A stretch of 64,000 bases of DNA from NCBI GenBank assembly GCA_964643275.1, contig CAZXRL010000001.1, positions 1 to 64,000 on the forward strand. Direction: 5' to 3'. Below are positions 41,970 to 51,122 of the stretch, piece by piece. Position 1 is the stretch's first letter. Each line of letters opens with the position of its first letter. The translations under genes and the position numbers were made by a program. The notes below the pieces were generated by a model, which saw nothing but the letters and a program-made list of their open reading frames with translations, did not search any database and was not told the DNA's origin. This DNA comes from Brevifilum sp964643275. Its GTDB lineage: Bacteria; Chloroflexota; Anaerolineae; Anaerolineales; Anaerolineaceae.

Positions 41970-42767
41970 ATGAGTTGCTTTCAAAGAATAATCATACTTG
42001 TGCTCTTATCATTATTTCTGACCAGTTGCTCGTCATCTCCTATGGCAGAGATACCCTCTCAGATTGACGCCAATCAGGCTGATGCTACTGAGGTCTCAGG
42101 ACAGATTGACTCTCCAACGGATAGCATGAATGATATTGCTGTCGAGGGAACACCATATATAGCTTCAACACCAACCGCTGACCCTTTTTCAAATCTGTAC
42201 AATTGTGAAACCCAGATCCTGTTTGTTACAGGGCCTTTGGAAGGACAAAGCACAGAATTTTTTATCCTTGGAAAAGAATATTTTCTGGACAGAAGCCACC
42301 AGTTCTCACCTGGCGATGGCACAGCCGTATATTATGAGCCACAACGGTACATTATTCTTCATTCATCCTACGAAAACGGGAACATCCTCCGTCCTTTGGA
42401 AGCGGAATTCATCCGGAAATATCTGGAAACCTGGGGAGGAAAGAGTAATGCCTATATCCAGGAGCAGATTGACAGCCTGATCGGATCTGAGGTGTTGTGG
42501 TCCTGCAATGGAGATCCATTCCTTAAAACTTCTCTTGACAGTGTGATCAGGCTATCTCACGAAGCCTCCACGCAGCTTTGGCAAAAACCCCAAGACCTGG
42601 AAAAAATCCTTGATAATAGAGAGGGGTTGACCTCAGAATGGGTCGGAGAAATATCATTTGGGGACTCTGGATCAATATATATTGGATTCTGTGGATGGGG
42701 ACCGGAGGCAGAAAAAGAAGACCGATACTCGTATTATAGATATCTGATAAGATTCACCCTCAATTAA
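41970..42767 (+). CDS. Lipoprotein with a sortase-like C-terminal domain (hypothesis)
   Basis: A 265-residue lipoprotein (lipobox LTSC, Cys20) followed by a polar linker to about residue 75. The remaining 190 residues align over their whole length with the C-terminal domain of the protein at 49926. Shared blocks are RYIILHSSYENGN/GYVILHSGYQDGN, PLEAEFIRKYLE, GSEVLW, VIRLSHEAS and the end IGFCGWGP...YYRYLIRF. The His131, Cys241 and Arg261 order and the strand-like settings recall the sortase triad; Cys79 and Cys179 are also conserved and may form a disulfide. I infer a surface transpeptidase-like enzyme, but it could be an unrelated fold. It precedes a repeat protein with a possible sorting-type tail. 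Confidence 0.5.
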   Translation: MSCFQRIIILVLLSLFLTSCSSSPMAEIPSQIDANQADATEVSGQIDSPTDSMNDIAVEGTPYIASTPTADPFSNLYNCETQILFVTGPLEGQSTEFFILGKEYFLDRSHQFSPGDGTAVYYEPQRYIILHSSYENGNILRPLEAEFIRKYLETWGGKSNAYIQEQIDSLIGSEVLWSCNGDPFLKTSLDSVIRLSHEASTQLWQKPQDLEKILDNREGLTSEWVGEISFGDSGSIYIGFCGWGPEAEKEDRYSYYRYLIRFTLN

Positions 42768-42804
42768 GTCTCAAAACACCATCTGATTTTTTAAGATTCA
42801 TGGA

Positions 42805-42833
42805 TTGACATAACCCCACAACCCTTTTATTAT
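42805..42833 (+). promoter_or_regulatory. Promoter of the 688-residue repeat protein gene
   Basis: TTGACA (42805-42810) and TATTAT (42828-42833) are spaced by 17 bases, giving a leader of about 120 bases before the GTG start. The gene is thus transcribed on its own. Confidence 0.75.
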
Positions 42834-42962
42834 CACTTTATATTAATCTTTCGGTCCAAAGAATTCCGATTCATTAGTCCTTTAAAAGAGTCGACACCGG
42901 GGAAACATGATCAGAGTCCGAAAAATTTTTCCAAACAGCCTAATTACAAAAAGGGGTTTATA

Positions 42963-45029
42963 GTGAAAAGAATTCATAGATTCTGTTTTGTGCTGATTGC
43001 TGTATTCCTACTGCTTTCCTTGAAACCTGATAATCCGGCAATAGCGAATAATCTTCGCACCCCTGTACCAAGAAATGTCGAAATTGAAATTGGAGAATGC
43101 CACTGGAACGGTGAGAGATCCCTGACATCAGTTACCTTTATTGTGCAAAACACAAAATTTACAGCATATGGGCCTTTAAACATCGGCCCGCTTTTCAATG
43201 AGCCCTCCGGAATAACCTTTGATCTCTGGTCCGGCACCTATACCTACACCTGGTTTGCCGGCTATGACAGCACGAGCTATGTCTGGACCAACCCCGTCAC
43301 GGGTTCCTTTACCCTTAATGACTGTTTTCCCGAAGCGTCTGCATCGGTCTCTAAAGGCGTATGTACCTGGGATGAAACAAATGGATCTGTCACCCCTGTG
43401 ACCATCACCCTTGATCATGCCAGCTTATCACTTAATGGTGTGACCTACACAACCTCCACCAATGTCAACTTGCAGCCCGGCACATATACCTACAGCTGGG
43501 AGGGAACCGGGGGGTATCAAGGCGGAGAATCCAATCAAACCTTGACCATTCCGGATTGTACACCCTTACCTTCCACAGTCACCGCATCGCAAGGAACCTG
43601 TTCATGGTCCGAAGCTAATGGCTCACAGACACCGGTAAATCTCACAATCGTGGGCGCATTTGGCACGCTGACAAAAAATGGCAGCGTTCTGGGTACCTAT
43701 AATTCAACTAATTCTCCCGTTCAATTGAACCTGTCACCCGGAAGCTATCTATTCAATTATCAGCCAGAATCAGGGTATTTCGGCAGTGGTTCTTTGGAAA
43801 TCAACCTGTCAGGCTGCAATCCAACTGCTTATGTCTCTCACTCCATTGGGAACTGTACCTTTAATAATAGCCAATCCATAACAACCGTATCATTCACGAC
43901 AACAGGCGCTGTCGTTACGGTTACTGGCCTGAGCGATGATGTTTATCATCCCTCTTTGGATAATCCCATCTTGAATTTACCGCCAGGCGCATATGATTAC
44001 TCGTGGACCATTATGCCCAATTACGATGGCCAGGGGGGTTCCCGGAGTTTTGCACTTGACAGTTGTGTTCCTTCCTCAGTTCAATACGAAATCGGTGAAT
44101 GTAACTGGTCAAATAGCCAACCTGGCAGAAATGTAAACTTCTATGTAGAAGGCGCAACAGCTACCCTCTCAGGAGATGACGGTACCTATCCATCCTTTAC
44201 CTCAGATTATGAATTTTTGAATCTGGCCAGCGGAAATTACAGCGTCGACTGGACGCCACTCGAAGGATATGCGGGTTCGGGGAACCTCCAGTTCGAGGTC
44301 CCACCCTGCGTGCCAGGCCTTGCCAGCGCTACGGTCAATCTCAAGGGCTGTGGAAAAGATGCTAATCAAAAGGATTGTGGAGAAGTTGACATCCTCATTG
44401 ATAACGCTCTTCTTGTTCTGAACGGCGTTACTTACACTGAATCGAGCGCTGTAACCCTGTTACCCGGGATGTATCCCTACATCTGGCAAGCTCTAGCCGG
44501 CTATGAAGGCGAAGGTCAGGGAGAAATCGATGCAACGGTCTGCGCGCCAAAACTGGGTGCTTCCGCTGAAATACAAGTTGGCACCTGTCACCTTATCGAA
44601 AATGTTTCATTAACAGACGTCATCCTGATTCTGGAGGGATCAGAACTAACCCTTGAAAATGGTGATCATGAAACTTTCGGGCCATACAACATAAGCCAGA
44701 CCATCAAACTCCCACCTGGTGACTACCATTATTCCTGGGTCAGTTTGATGGGGTATGAAGGTACTGGTTCCGGGGACTTCACCATCACCCCTTGTGAGAC
44801 CACAGAACGCAAATCCTCCAATAATGATTCATCAGCCGGGATAAGCGACCCGGATTCAGGATTCGACCTCACATTTGACGAGTTATACGCCTATTCTTCA
44901 GAAATTGATCAGCCTGCCGGCGGCTTAGGGCCATCCATTATCTCTTACATCATCCCCCTTACGTTAGCCCCGCTTTTTGTTGGGGTATTCTATTTTCTGA
45001 TTACACAAAGAAAAAGTCCATTGCAATAA
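42963..45029 (+). CDS. Secreted Cys-rich repeat protein with membrane-anchoring tail
   Basis: A 688-residue exported protein with a signal peptide at residues 1-29. The body is seven or so divergent repeats of about 85 residues. Each has a GxCxW-like start, a turn LxLNGVTY or similar, LxPGxYxYxW, then GYxGxG and a closing Cys, so each repeat holds one Cys pair (for example ASVSKGVCTWDE ... TLTIPDCTP). I do not know the repeat family. The C-terminus has QPAGGLGPS, a 22-residue hydrophobic stretch and a basic end QRKSPLQ. This is the layout of a sortase sorting signal without a true LPxTG. The GTG start has GGGG seven bases upstream. A similar single repeat occurs in the next protein. Confidence 0.75.
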   Translation: MKRIHRFCFVLIAVFLLLSLKPDNPAIANNLRTPVPRNVEIEIGECHWNGERSLTSVTFIVQNTKFTAYGPLNIGPLFNEPSGITFDLWSGTYTYTWFAGYDSTSYVWTNPVTGSFTLNDCFPEASASVSKGVCTWDETNGSVTPVTITLDHASLSLNGVTYTTSTNVNLQPGTYTYSWEGTGGYQGGESNQTLTIPDCTPLPSTVTASQGTCSWSEANGSQTPVNLTIVGAFGTLTKNGSVLGTYNSTNSPVQLNLSPGSYLFNYQPESGYFGSGSLEINLSGCNPTAYVSHSIGNCTFNNSQSITTVSFTTTGAVVTVTGLSDDVYHPSLDNPILNLPPGAYDYSWTIMPNYDGQGGSRSFALDSCVPSSVQYEIGECNWSNSQPGRNVNFYVEGATATLSGDDGTYPSFTSDYEFLNLASGNYSVDWTPLEGYAGSGNLQFEVPPCVPGLASATVNLKGCGKDANQKDCGEVDILIDNALLVLNGVTYTESSAVTLLPGMYPYIWQALAGYEGEGQGEIDATVCAPKLGASAEIQVGTCHLIENVSLTDVILILEGSELTLENGDHETFGPYNISQTIKLPPGDYHYSWVSLMGYEGTGSGDFTITPCETTERKSSNNDSSAGISDPDSGFDLTFDELYAYSSEIDQPAGGLGPSIISYIIPLTLAPLFVGVFYFLITQRKSPLQ

Positions 45030-45447
45030 ACCTAGAACAATAGATCACCATTCGGTATAGACCTGGCAGAACGATAAGGCACAGGCCCTCATGTGTCATC
45101 ATCATTCTTGACTTTTTCGCCCCCTTTTAATCTAACTTCATACTCCTTTGTTTCACGTTTCATCTATAATTAATGTTTCATTACAGTGTCATTTTCACCA
45201 TTGACAAAAGCGTTTATAAAATGATACTATAGATTAAAATTAATTAAGAGTCCATGCTGGGTTGAGTGTTGCCTTAATTTTTTTTTCATTTATTGTCCCT
45301 GACTTAAAGGTGTTCATAATATTGAAATGCTAAACCGATTCGTCATGAATCATTTTCGGAGTGCATTATTAAGATATTTCTTTTTTTATCCATTCACTGT
45401 TAAGGTCTACCAAATCTGTGAGGCCAAATCAAGAAGTGAGGACAATT
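45030..45447. other. Long 5' region of the 1417-residue protein gene
   Basis: No gene is seen in 418 bases. A promoter at 45201-45230 leaves an untranslated leader of about 210 bases, AT-rich with poly-T runs. No known riboswitch could be recognised by eye. Confidence 0.5.
45201..45230 (+). promoter_or_regulatory. Promoter of the 1417-residue repeat protein gene
   Basis: TTGACA (45201-45206) with TACTAT (45225-45230) at 18 bases. The start codon at 45448 lies about 210 bases after the predicted transcription start. Confidence 0.65.
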
Positions 45448-48400
45448 ATGTTTGTTGTTAATAATCATAATAGGAAGAGAGTGAGTGTTCTGGCCCTGTT
45501 TGGGCTGTTCATGATTCTCTCAATGCTTTTGACATCTGTTGTTAATGCCCAAACGATGGGCGATCAACAGGTCACTGAAGAGATCATCCTTGCCAGCCCA
45601 AATTTTGTGGATTCAACAGGGAATGGCGGCGAAGAGGAAGGCGGTGTACCCACTGCCACGCCAACGCCGGAAGAAATTCCCAGTGAAACCGATCCCGGTG
45701 ATGAAGATTCCGGTGGAACTGATCCTGGCGAGGAAGATCCCGTAGAAACTGATCCTGGCGAAGAAGACCAAGGTGAGGAAGATTCCAGCGAAAAAGACTC
45801 CGATGAGGATGACCTCGGCGATGAAGACCAAGGTGAAGATAATCCTGGCGAGGAAGACCCCGGTGGCGAAGATCCTGACGAGGGCGAACCCGATGAGAAG
45901 GACCTCGGTGAGGAAGAAAATTCTGATGAGGGTGAAACCGATCCTGAGCTAATCCTCATGGGAATGGGTGAAGAAGGAGATAGAGGGTTATTACCTCAAT
46001 GCCCGAGTGGGGGAGATTGGGTCAAATTCACATTTGGTTTGTTTTCCTTACCGACTTCGTACACCTATGATGCCCCAGCAGGCAAGGAAATCGTTCGCGC
46101 CTGTTATGTCTCAGTTTCTTTATTTTCTTCTAATAAACACGAATACCCGGTCAACCCGCCTGAATCCTCTCACACTGTGTCGGTGGGAATTTTACAACGG
46201 ATAACCGAAGCAAGTTTCAAACTTGCAGACATTAAAATAGACCCCTCCATCACAGCCGAACAGACCTGCGTATGGAATGGGAGCTCGAACATTTCCGTCA
46301 CCTTCACCATGGTGGGAGTCGCATCACTCACCTTTAATGGCACAACGTATACCTCCGTCGGCGAAACACTTACAATCGACGACCTGACTGCCGGCACATA
46401 TAATTACTCGTATACCGGTGCTGCCGGCTATAATGATGGCAGTGGAACACTGGAACTCTTCGGATGCGAACCTCTACCCCTCATTCTGTCAGAAACCTGC
46501 TTGGAGAATGGGAATCATCAATGGACGGTGACGAACCCCAACCTGAATTCCATTAGCTTCAACTGGTATACGAATGAGACATCTCCCCTCCAATCGGGTG
46601 GACCATTATCAGTTCCAGGTAAAACTGGAGATACTGCTGGTTCTGTAACCTTCACATCCGATCACACCCAGCACACGATGGTTATCGAATATGATTATCA
46701 TGAGGTGGGATTTGTAATTTCTTTGGCGACCGCATCAGTATGCGCATTACCTCACTACACACTCCAAGTCGAACCGGTTTGCTCCTTCCCAACAGATTTA
46801 TTCAGGACATGGAAGATCATCAATAATAACAGCTACCCTGTGAACTACTGGATTAAGCATAACAACATCATTCCCGAATTCAACCTCATTGCTCCTCCTG
46901 GAATTTCCCATATCCAGACCAGTCTTTTAACATCGAAGATTGATGTGTACGAAGAATCTTCGAAGGTTGCTTCTGCCACCAGCATCGGCGCATGTTATAC
47001 CGACCTTACTCTGGATTATGAATGTCTGGATAACGGAGATCACTTATGGACAATTTCCAATCCAAATTCTGTTGAGATCGAATTTCAATGGAAGAAGAAC
47101 CATGGATCTTACAGTGGTTGGATAAATCTGGCTGATAATTCATCAACAACGTTTACTGTTGCCGATTCCAGCATCCAAACAATATATATCAACTACCGAA
47201 TCGCGCTGGGTGGCGGAAAATATCTAACAGGTTCCAACTATAAATTTGCTTCTTATTGTGAAATCTTCAACCCGCCCGCCATTGATGTCGAATGTGTCAT
47301 GAAACATGGTGTGCTGAAGCATAAATGGACCATTCATAACCCCAATAATTTTAGTATTTGGTACAAATGGTCTTCAACCTCCGGCGAATCAGATACGACC
47401 TTTGATAGGTTATACCCGAATAACCATTGCTACAATTGTGATACCGACACCTTTTACACTGACCTTACCGGACAAACACTAACCATTTATTACAAAAAAG
47501 CCGGTGGGGTTGAGAAATCCTTTACTGTCGATACAGAAGCCTGTGATGTGGTTGATCTCGATATCGTGATCACCGGAAGCGGTGAAAGCTGTGAAGATTT
47601 CGATTTCAATATTCGGGTGACCAACACAGCCACCTATCTAGATGCAACCAATGTTGCTGTAACAATTAATATAACAAACGGGAATGCTTATTATATTGAC
47701 GGATTTACTGGAAATCCATTCGCAACTCAATCAATCGGCAATCTTGGCCCTGGTCAATTTGTTGATATCCCCTTGTCCATTGATACAATCGATAGTCTGT
47801 GGATGCCTGCCGCAGCCGGGACGACCATCGATTTTGAGGTGACCGCTGGATCTGATCAGGACAACAGTTCAAAGTCAGGATCCGCGGCCCATCCCGGAAG
47901 CTGTGCCATCAATCCTGAAATTGACTACCAATGCCGCGATTATGACAACAGCCATATATGGTCTGTAAATAACCCGAATCCATTCCCGATTGAGATAAAT
48001 TGGAAAATCGATGCTGGCGATTATTCGGATACCTGGCTTGAAATTGCGGCCAACACCATAACAGAATTGGAGCCCACATCAAACACAGAACAAATAATGA
48101 CTCTCAAATACCGTTATGGGAGTAATCCTGAAATCGAGATGGCCCCCCAAACCGCTGAAGCATGCAAGACTGCCGGGTTGGGTTTGTCATTCATCTGCGG
48201 CTATCCCTCCGACACTGAACTGTTCTGGCAGGTCGAAAATCCATTTGATTTCGCTGTTGATTTCACCTGGGAAGTTTCAGGGTCTGGCGAAACAGGATCA
48301 GTATCTGTATCTGCTAACGGAGAAACAGTCTTCTCAACCGGCTTGACCGCCGATACGGTCATCCTGTCCGTCAATGGCAATGAAATAGATCAGGAAAACA

Positions 48401-49701
48401 GCGGTAATGCCTGCCTGTTTGACCTTGAACTGACCTACCGGTGCCTTGACAACGGAACCCATCTATGGACTGTGACGAACAACAACAAAGACGATCTCAC
48501 CTTCGACTGGTATAAGAACGGGATTGCAGGTGGAACAGGAATTGCCGTCAAAGCTGAAGGCACTGCGACCTTTACCACAGTCACTGGCGAACACACCGTC
48601 CGGATTGAACATGATGACAATATCTTCGGTACGAAGGTCGTCGAATCCTTGGCTGAAGCCTGCAAAGTTGCTGAGGAACCAGAACCACCTACTTTATACT
48701 CTTCCACATTCAAACAGCCTGAAATTGGTGGATGTCAGGAATGGGTGATTTTCCACACCTATCGCGATGGCAGCCTAGAAATCTACCGGCTGGACGGCGT
48801 TGAAGGTGTAGGTGATTTCCAGCTTTTCAATTTATCAAAGGGCGTTGGTATTGATTCAGGCCCAAGCCGTTCATTTGATGATGCCTGGATTGCCTTCCAG
48901 AGCAAACGTGATGGCAACTATGAGATTTACTACACAGACAGCGCTGGTAATGAGCAAATCCGCTTGACCGATAATCCTGCAGATGACGTCAATCCCGTCT
49001 TCCGTTCCAATAATGTGGATATTGTCTTCCAAAGCAACCGGAACGGCAATTGGGATTTGTTCATGGTGAATCGAATTACCGGCCTGGAGATCCAATTGAC
49101 GGATCATGAGTCAGATGAGATAAATCCTTACTTCTCACAAAATGAAAACCTGTTGGTCTTCGAAAGCAACCGTAATGGCAAGAGGGGCATTTTCATCCTG
49201 AATATTGCCACAGGCGTTGAATATCAGGTGACCAATGGCGAAGAAGAAAAAATCCATCCCGTCCTTTCACCTAACGGCCAGAAGATTGCTTACCTGTCCC
49301 AGGTGGACGGTATCTGGCAATTGTTCGTGATAGGCATTGATGGCACGAACAAAATCCAGGTGACTAATGCTGATGGCGACTCATTCAATCCTGCATGGTC
49401 CCCTGACAGCACACGAATCGCCTATCAATCTGAACGTGAAGGCAATCTCGACATTTATACCTACGACCTGAGAAATGGCACTGAATACCGCGTTACCGAT
49501 CATGAAGGCCAGGATTATGGTCCGACTTGGGATTGTGCCGGTATGAACCTCTCATACACCACGCAGCTTAATGGCAGTGCTTCGGATATCTATTCCGTCT
49601 TCTGGCAAGGCGGTGATCCCAGCTTCCTGACCAACCATCCTGGAATGGACAAATGGTCGGTCTGGTCACCTACTATGAAAATGCCATCCCAGAACGATTA
49701 A
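45448..49701 (+). CDS. Giant secreted protein: acidic linker, WxVxNPN repeats and C-terminal PD40 propeller
   Basis: About 1417 residues. A signal peptide ends near VVNAQ. Residues about 60-165 are a low-complexity acidic linker built on GEEDP units. A domain with one Cys pair follows (CPSGGDWVKFTFG...ACYVSV). One copy of the GxCxW repeat of the preceding protein comes next (AEQTCVWNGSSN ... LFGCEP). Then about seven repeats of 80-90 residues carry a C...W-x-[VI]-x-NPN...F.W signature (GNHQWTVTNPN, GDHLWTISNPN, HKWTIHNPN, HIWSVNNPN, LFWQVENPF, THLWTVTNNN). The last 330 residues are a TolB-like propeller (FQSKRDGNYEIYYTD, FQSNRNGNWDLFMVN, FNPAWSPDSTRIAYQS). ATG 45448 has GAGGA at a proper distance; the longer GTG frame from 45418 does not. 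It has no C-terminal anchor. Confidence 0.8.
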   Translation: MFVVNNHNRKRVSVLALFGLFMILSMLLTSVVNAQTMGDQQVTEEIILASPNFVDSTGNGGEEEGGVPTATPTPEEIPSETDPGDEDSGGTDPGEEDPVETDPGEEDQGEEDSSEKDSDEDDLGDEDQGEDNPGEEDPGGEDPDEGEPDEKDLGEEENSDEGETDPELILMGMGEEGDRGLLPQCPSGGDWVKFTFGLFSLPTSYTYDAPAGKEIVRACYVSVSLFSSNKHEYPVNPPESSHTVSVGILQRITEASFKLADIKIDPSITAEQTCVWNGSSNISVTFTMVGVASLTFNGTTYTSVGETLTIDDLTAGTYNYSYTGAAGYNDGSGTLELFGCEPLPLILSETCLENGNHQWTVTNPNLNSISFNWYTNETSPLQSGGPLSVPGKTGDTAGSVTFTSDHTQHTMVIEYDYHEVGFVISLATASVCALPHYTLQVEPVCSFPTDLFRTWKIINNNSYPVNYWIKHNNIIPEFNLIAPPGISHIQTSLLTSKIDVYEESSKVASATSIGACYTDLTLDYECLDNGDHLWTISNPNSVEIEFQWKKNHGSYSGWINLADNSSTTFTVADSSIQTIYINYRIALGGGKYLTGSNYKFASYCEIFNPPAIDVECVMKHGVLKHKWTIHNPNNFSIWYKWSSTSGESDTTFDRLYPNNHCYNCDTDTFYTDLTGQTLTIYYKKAGGVEKSFTVDTEACDVVDLDIVITGSGESCEDFDFNIRVTNTATYLDATNVAVTINITNGNAYYIDGFTGNPFATQSIGNLGPGQFVDIPLSIDTIDSLWMPAAAGTTIDFEVTAGSDQDNSSKSGSAAHPGSCAINPEIDYQCRDYDNSHIWSVNNPNPFPIEINWKIDAGDYSDTWLEIAANTITELEPTSNTEQIMTLKYRYGSNPEIEMAPQTAEACKTAGLGLSFICGYPSDTELFWQVENPFDFAVDFTWEVSGSGETGSVSVSANGETVFSTGLTADTVILSVNGNEIDQENSGNACLFDLELTYRCLDNGTHLWTVTNNNKDDLTFDWYKNGIAGGTGIAVKAEGTATFTTVTGEHTVRIEHDDNIFGTKVVESLAEACKVAEEPEPPTLYSSTFKQPEIGGCQEWVIFHTYRDGSLEIYRLDGVEGVGDFQLFNLSKGVGIDSGPSRSFDDAWIAFQSKRDGNYEIYYTDSAGNEQIRLTDNPADDVNPVFRSNNVDIVFQSNRNGNWDLFMVNRITGLEIQLTDHESDEINPYFSQNENLLVFESNRNGKRGIFILNIATGVEYQVTNGEEEKIHPVLSPNGQKIAYLSQVDGIWQLFVIGIDGTNKIQVTNADGDSFNPAWSPDSTRIAYQSEREGNLDIYTYDLRNGTEYRVTDHEGQDYGPTWDCAGMNLSYTTQLNGSASDIYSVFWQGGDPSFLTNHPGMDKWSVWSPTMKMPSQND

Positions 49702-49731
49702 TTTTTTCAATAGTCCTCACTATTGGTCATC

Positions 49732-49759
49732 GGGGGTGGGTTGTAAGTTACCCACCCTC
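49732..49759 (+). terminator. Rho-independent terminator
   Basis: GGGTGGGT (49734-49741) pairs with ACCCACCC (49750-49757), extended by weaker pairs, followed by the T-rich TTATTCTTT. It ends the giant protein transcript. Confidence 0.75.
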
Positions 49760-49870
49760 GATTATTCTTTAATCCACACGCTAATTTCCTTTCCATATGA
49801 GAAATTTCCTGTTTCATAACTTCACTCAAGTCATATTTTCAATTTTGGACAATTCTGGTATCTTTATTCC

Positions 49871-49879
49871 TGATACAAT
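49871..49879 (+). promoter_or_regulatory. Extended -10 element ahead of the 398-residue protein gene
   Basis: TGATACAAT at 49871-49879 is an extended -10 box, 47 bases before the ATG at 49926. No good -35 is visible. Confidence 0.45.
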
Positions 49880-49925
49880 TTCCGTAGTAATGTAGGCATA
49901 AACTTGAGAGAAATGCAAAACTTCG

Positions 49926-51122
49926 ATGACGATAAGTCAGACTCGCTATGAATCGCTAATCCGGCTGGCGAAGCAAAAACTCAGAGAAGGAAAACGCAGA
50001 GCGGCTAAAGAAGTTGCTCATTTTGCGGTTGTGCATTATCCCAATGGATTTGAAGGATGGCTAATCCTTGGCGGGTTATCAGCCCCTGAAAATCGAATGA
50101 AATATTTGTCTCGCGCAAAAGATATTGCACCGAGCAATCCCCTTGTCATCAACGCCATGGCATGGGCGTCAACTCAATCACCATCCCGATCATTGCCCCC
50201 TCGTCAAAAAGCAGCTCCTATTGAGTTTACGCAGCCGATCAGGCGGATACCTCCGATTCCCTCTGATGTCGTAACCGAGAATAGGTATCGTGTTTGGGTC
50301 GGTGCTGGCCTGTTTATCATTCTCCTGACAGCTCTTTTCTTCGGAATGGGTCTCTTGGGGAATCACCCGAATCTCACTAACAGGAATTTCAGCATGTTGA
50401 ACCCGGCATCCTTTATCAAGCCTTCTCAGACATTTTCACCAGACTTGTATACCGGGCAGGACATCCTTATTGAAGGGCTTTCAAGCAATACGCCTGAACC
50501 GACAATCCAGCCCTCGCCAACCCCAACCCCAACCATCATCCCAGACCTCTTTGGATGTTCTATGGAGATATCCTTTATCTCTGGTCCCGTAGTAGGCGAA
50601 GGGACAAACTTCACCATGCTCGCCAAGTCATATTTCTATGACAAAGGCGATAAATTTGATATCGGTAAAAACACCGGCATTTTCTATGATGACTTGGGGT
50701 ATGTCATTCTCCACTCAGGTTATCAGGATGGAAATCTGTTGTCACCGTTGGAAATTGAGTTCCTGAGAAAGTATCTTGAACTTTGGGGTAATAGTGGAAC
50801 GGCATATATTGAAGATAAGATTCAAGAGCTGAAGGGATCTGAGGTGATTTGGCGCTGTGATAACCGCCAGGTTATGACAACGATTGTTGAAGATGTCATC
50901 CGCTTATCACATGATGCATCCAACCAATTATGGCTGGAACCCTACACCATGTTTCAGCTGATTGATGATCGACCCGGAATAGCTTCTGAATGGGTTGGAG
51001 AATTGGACTATTCAGATAAAAAATCAATTTATCTTGGCTTTTGCGGCTGGGGGCCACCTGAGATCTCATCCGGCAGAAGCGTCTATTACCGCTACCTTGT
51101 CAGACTTAGTATTGTCGACTGA
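49926..51122 (+). CDS. Membrane-anchored protein with TPR-like N-terminus and sortase-like C-terminal domain (hypothesis)
   Basis: A 398-residue single-pass protein. Residues 1-80 are helical and TPR-like (KQKLREGKRRAAKEVAHFAV, then SRAKDIAPSNP), expected in the cytosol. The membrane helix is at 123-145. A Pro/Thr linker leads to an outside domain (about 205-398) that is a paralogue of the lipoprotein at 41970. The possible triad is His263 (VILHSGY), Cys373 (LGFCGWG) and Arg393 (YRYLVRL), with Cys211 and Cys311 also conserved. I infer a type-II membrane enzyme acting on the secreted neighbours. The cytosolic TPR-like part on such an enzyme would be odd. The family is not identified with certainty. 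Confidence 0.5.
   Translation: MTISQTRYESLIRLAKQKLREGKRRAAKEVAHFAVVHYPNGFEGWLILGGLSAPENRMKYLSRAKDIAPSNPLVINAMAWASTQSPSRSLPPRQKAAPIEFTQPIRRIPPIPSDVVTENRYRVWVGAGLFIILLTALFFGMGLLGNHPNLTNRNFSMLNPASFIKPSQTFSPDLYTGQDILIEGLSSNTPEPTIQPSPTPTPTIIPDLFGCSMEISFISGPVVGEGTNFTMLAKSYFYDKGDKFDIGKNTGIFYDDLGYVILHSGYQDGNLLSPLEIEFLRKYLELWGNSGTAYIEDKIQELKGSEVIWRCDNRQVMTTIVEDVIRLSHDASNQLWLEPYTMFQLIDDRPGIASEWVGELDYSDKKSIYLGFCGWGPPEISSGRSVYYRYLVRLSIVD

Noticed and set aside
45564..45959. A 131-residue serine-rich minus-strand frame
   Set aside because: It is the antisense of the acidic GEEDP repeats; open frames opposite such codons are expected by chance.
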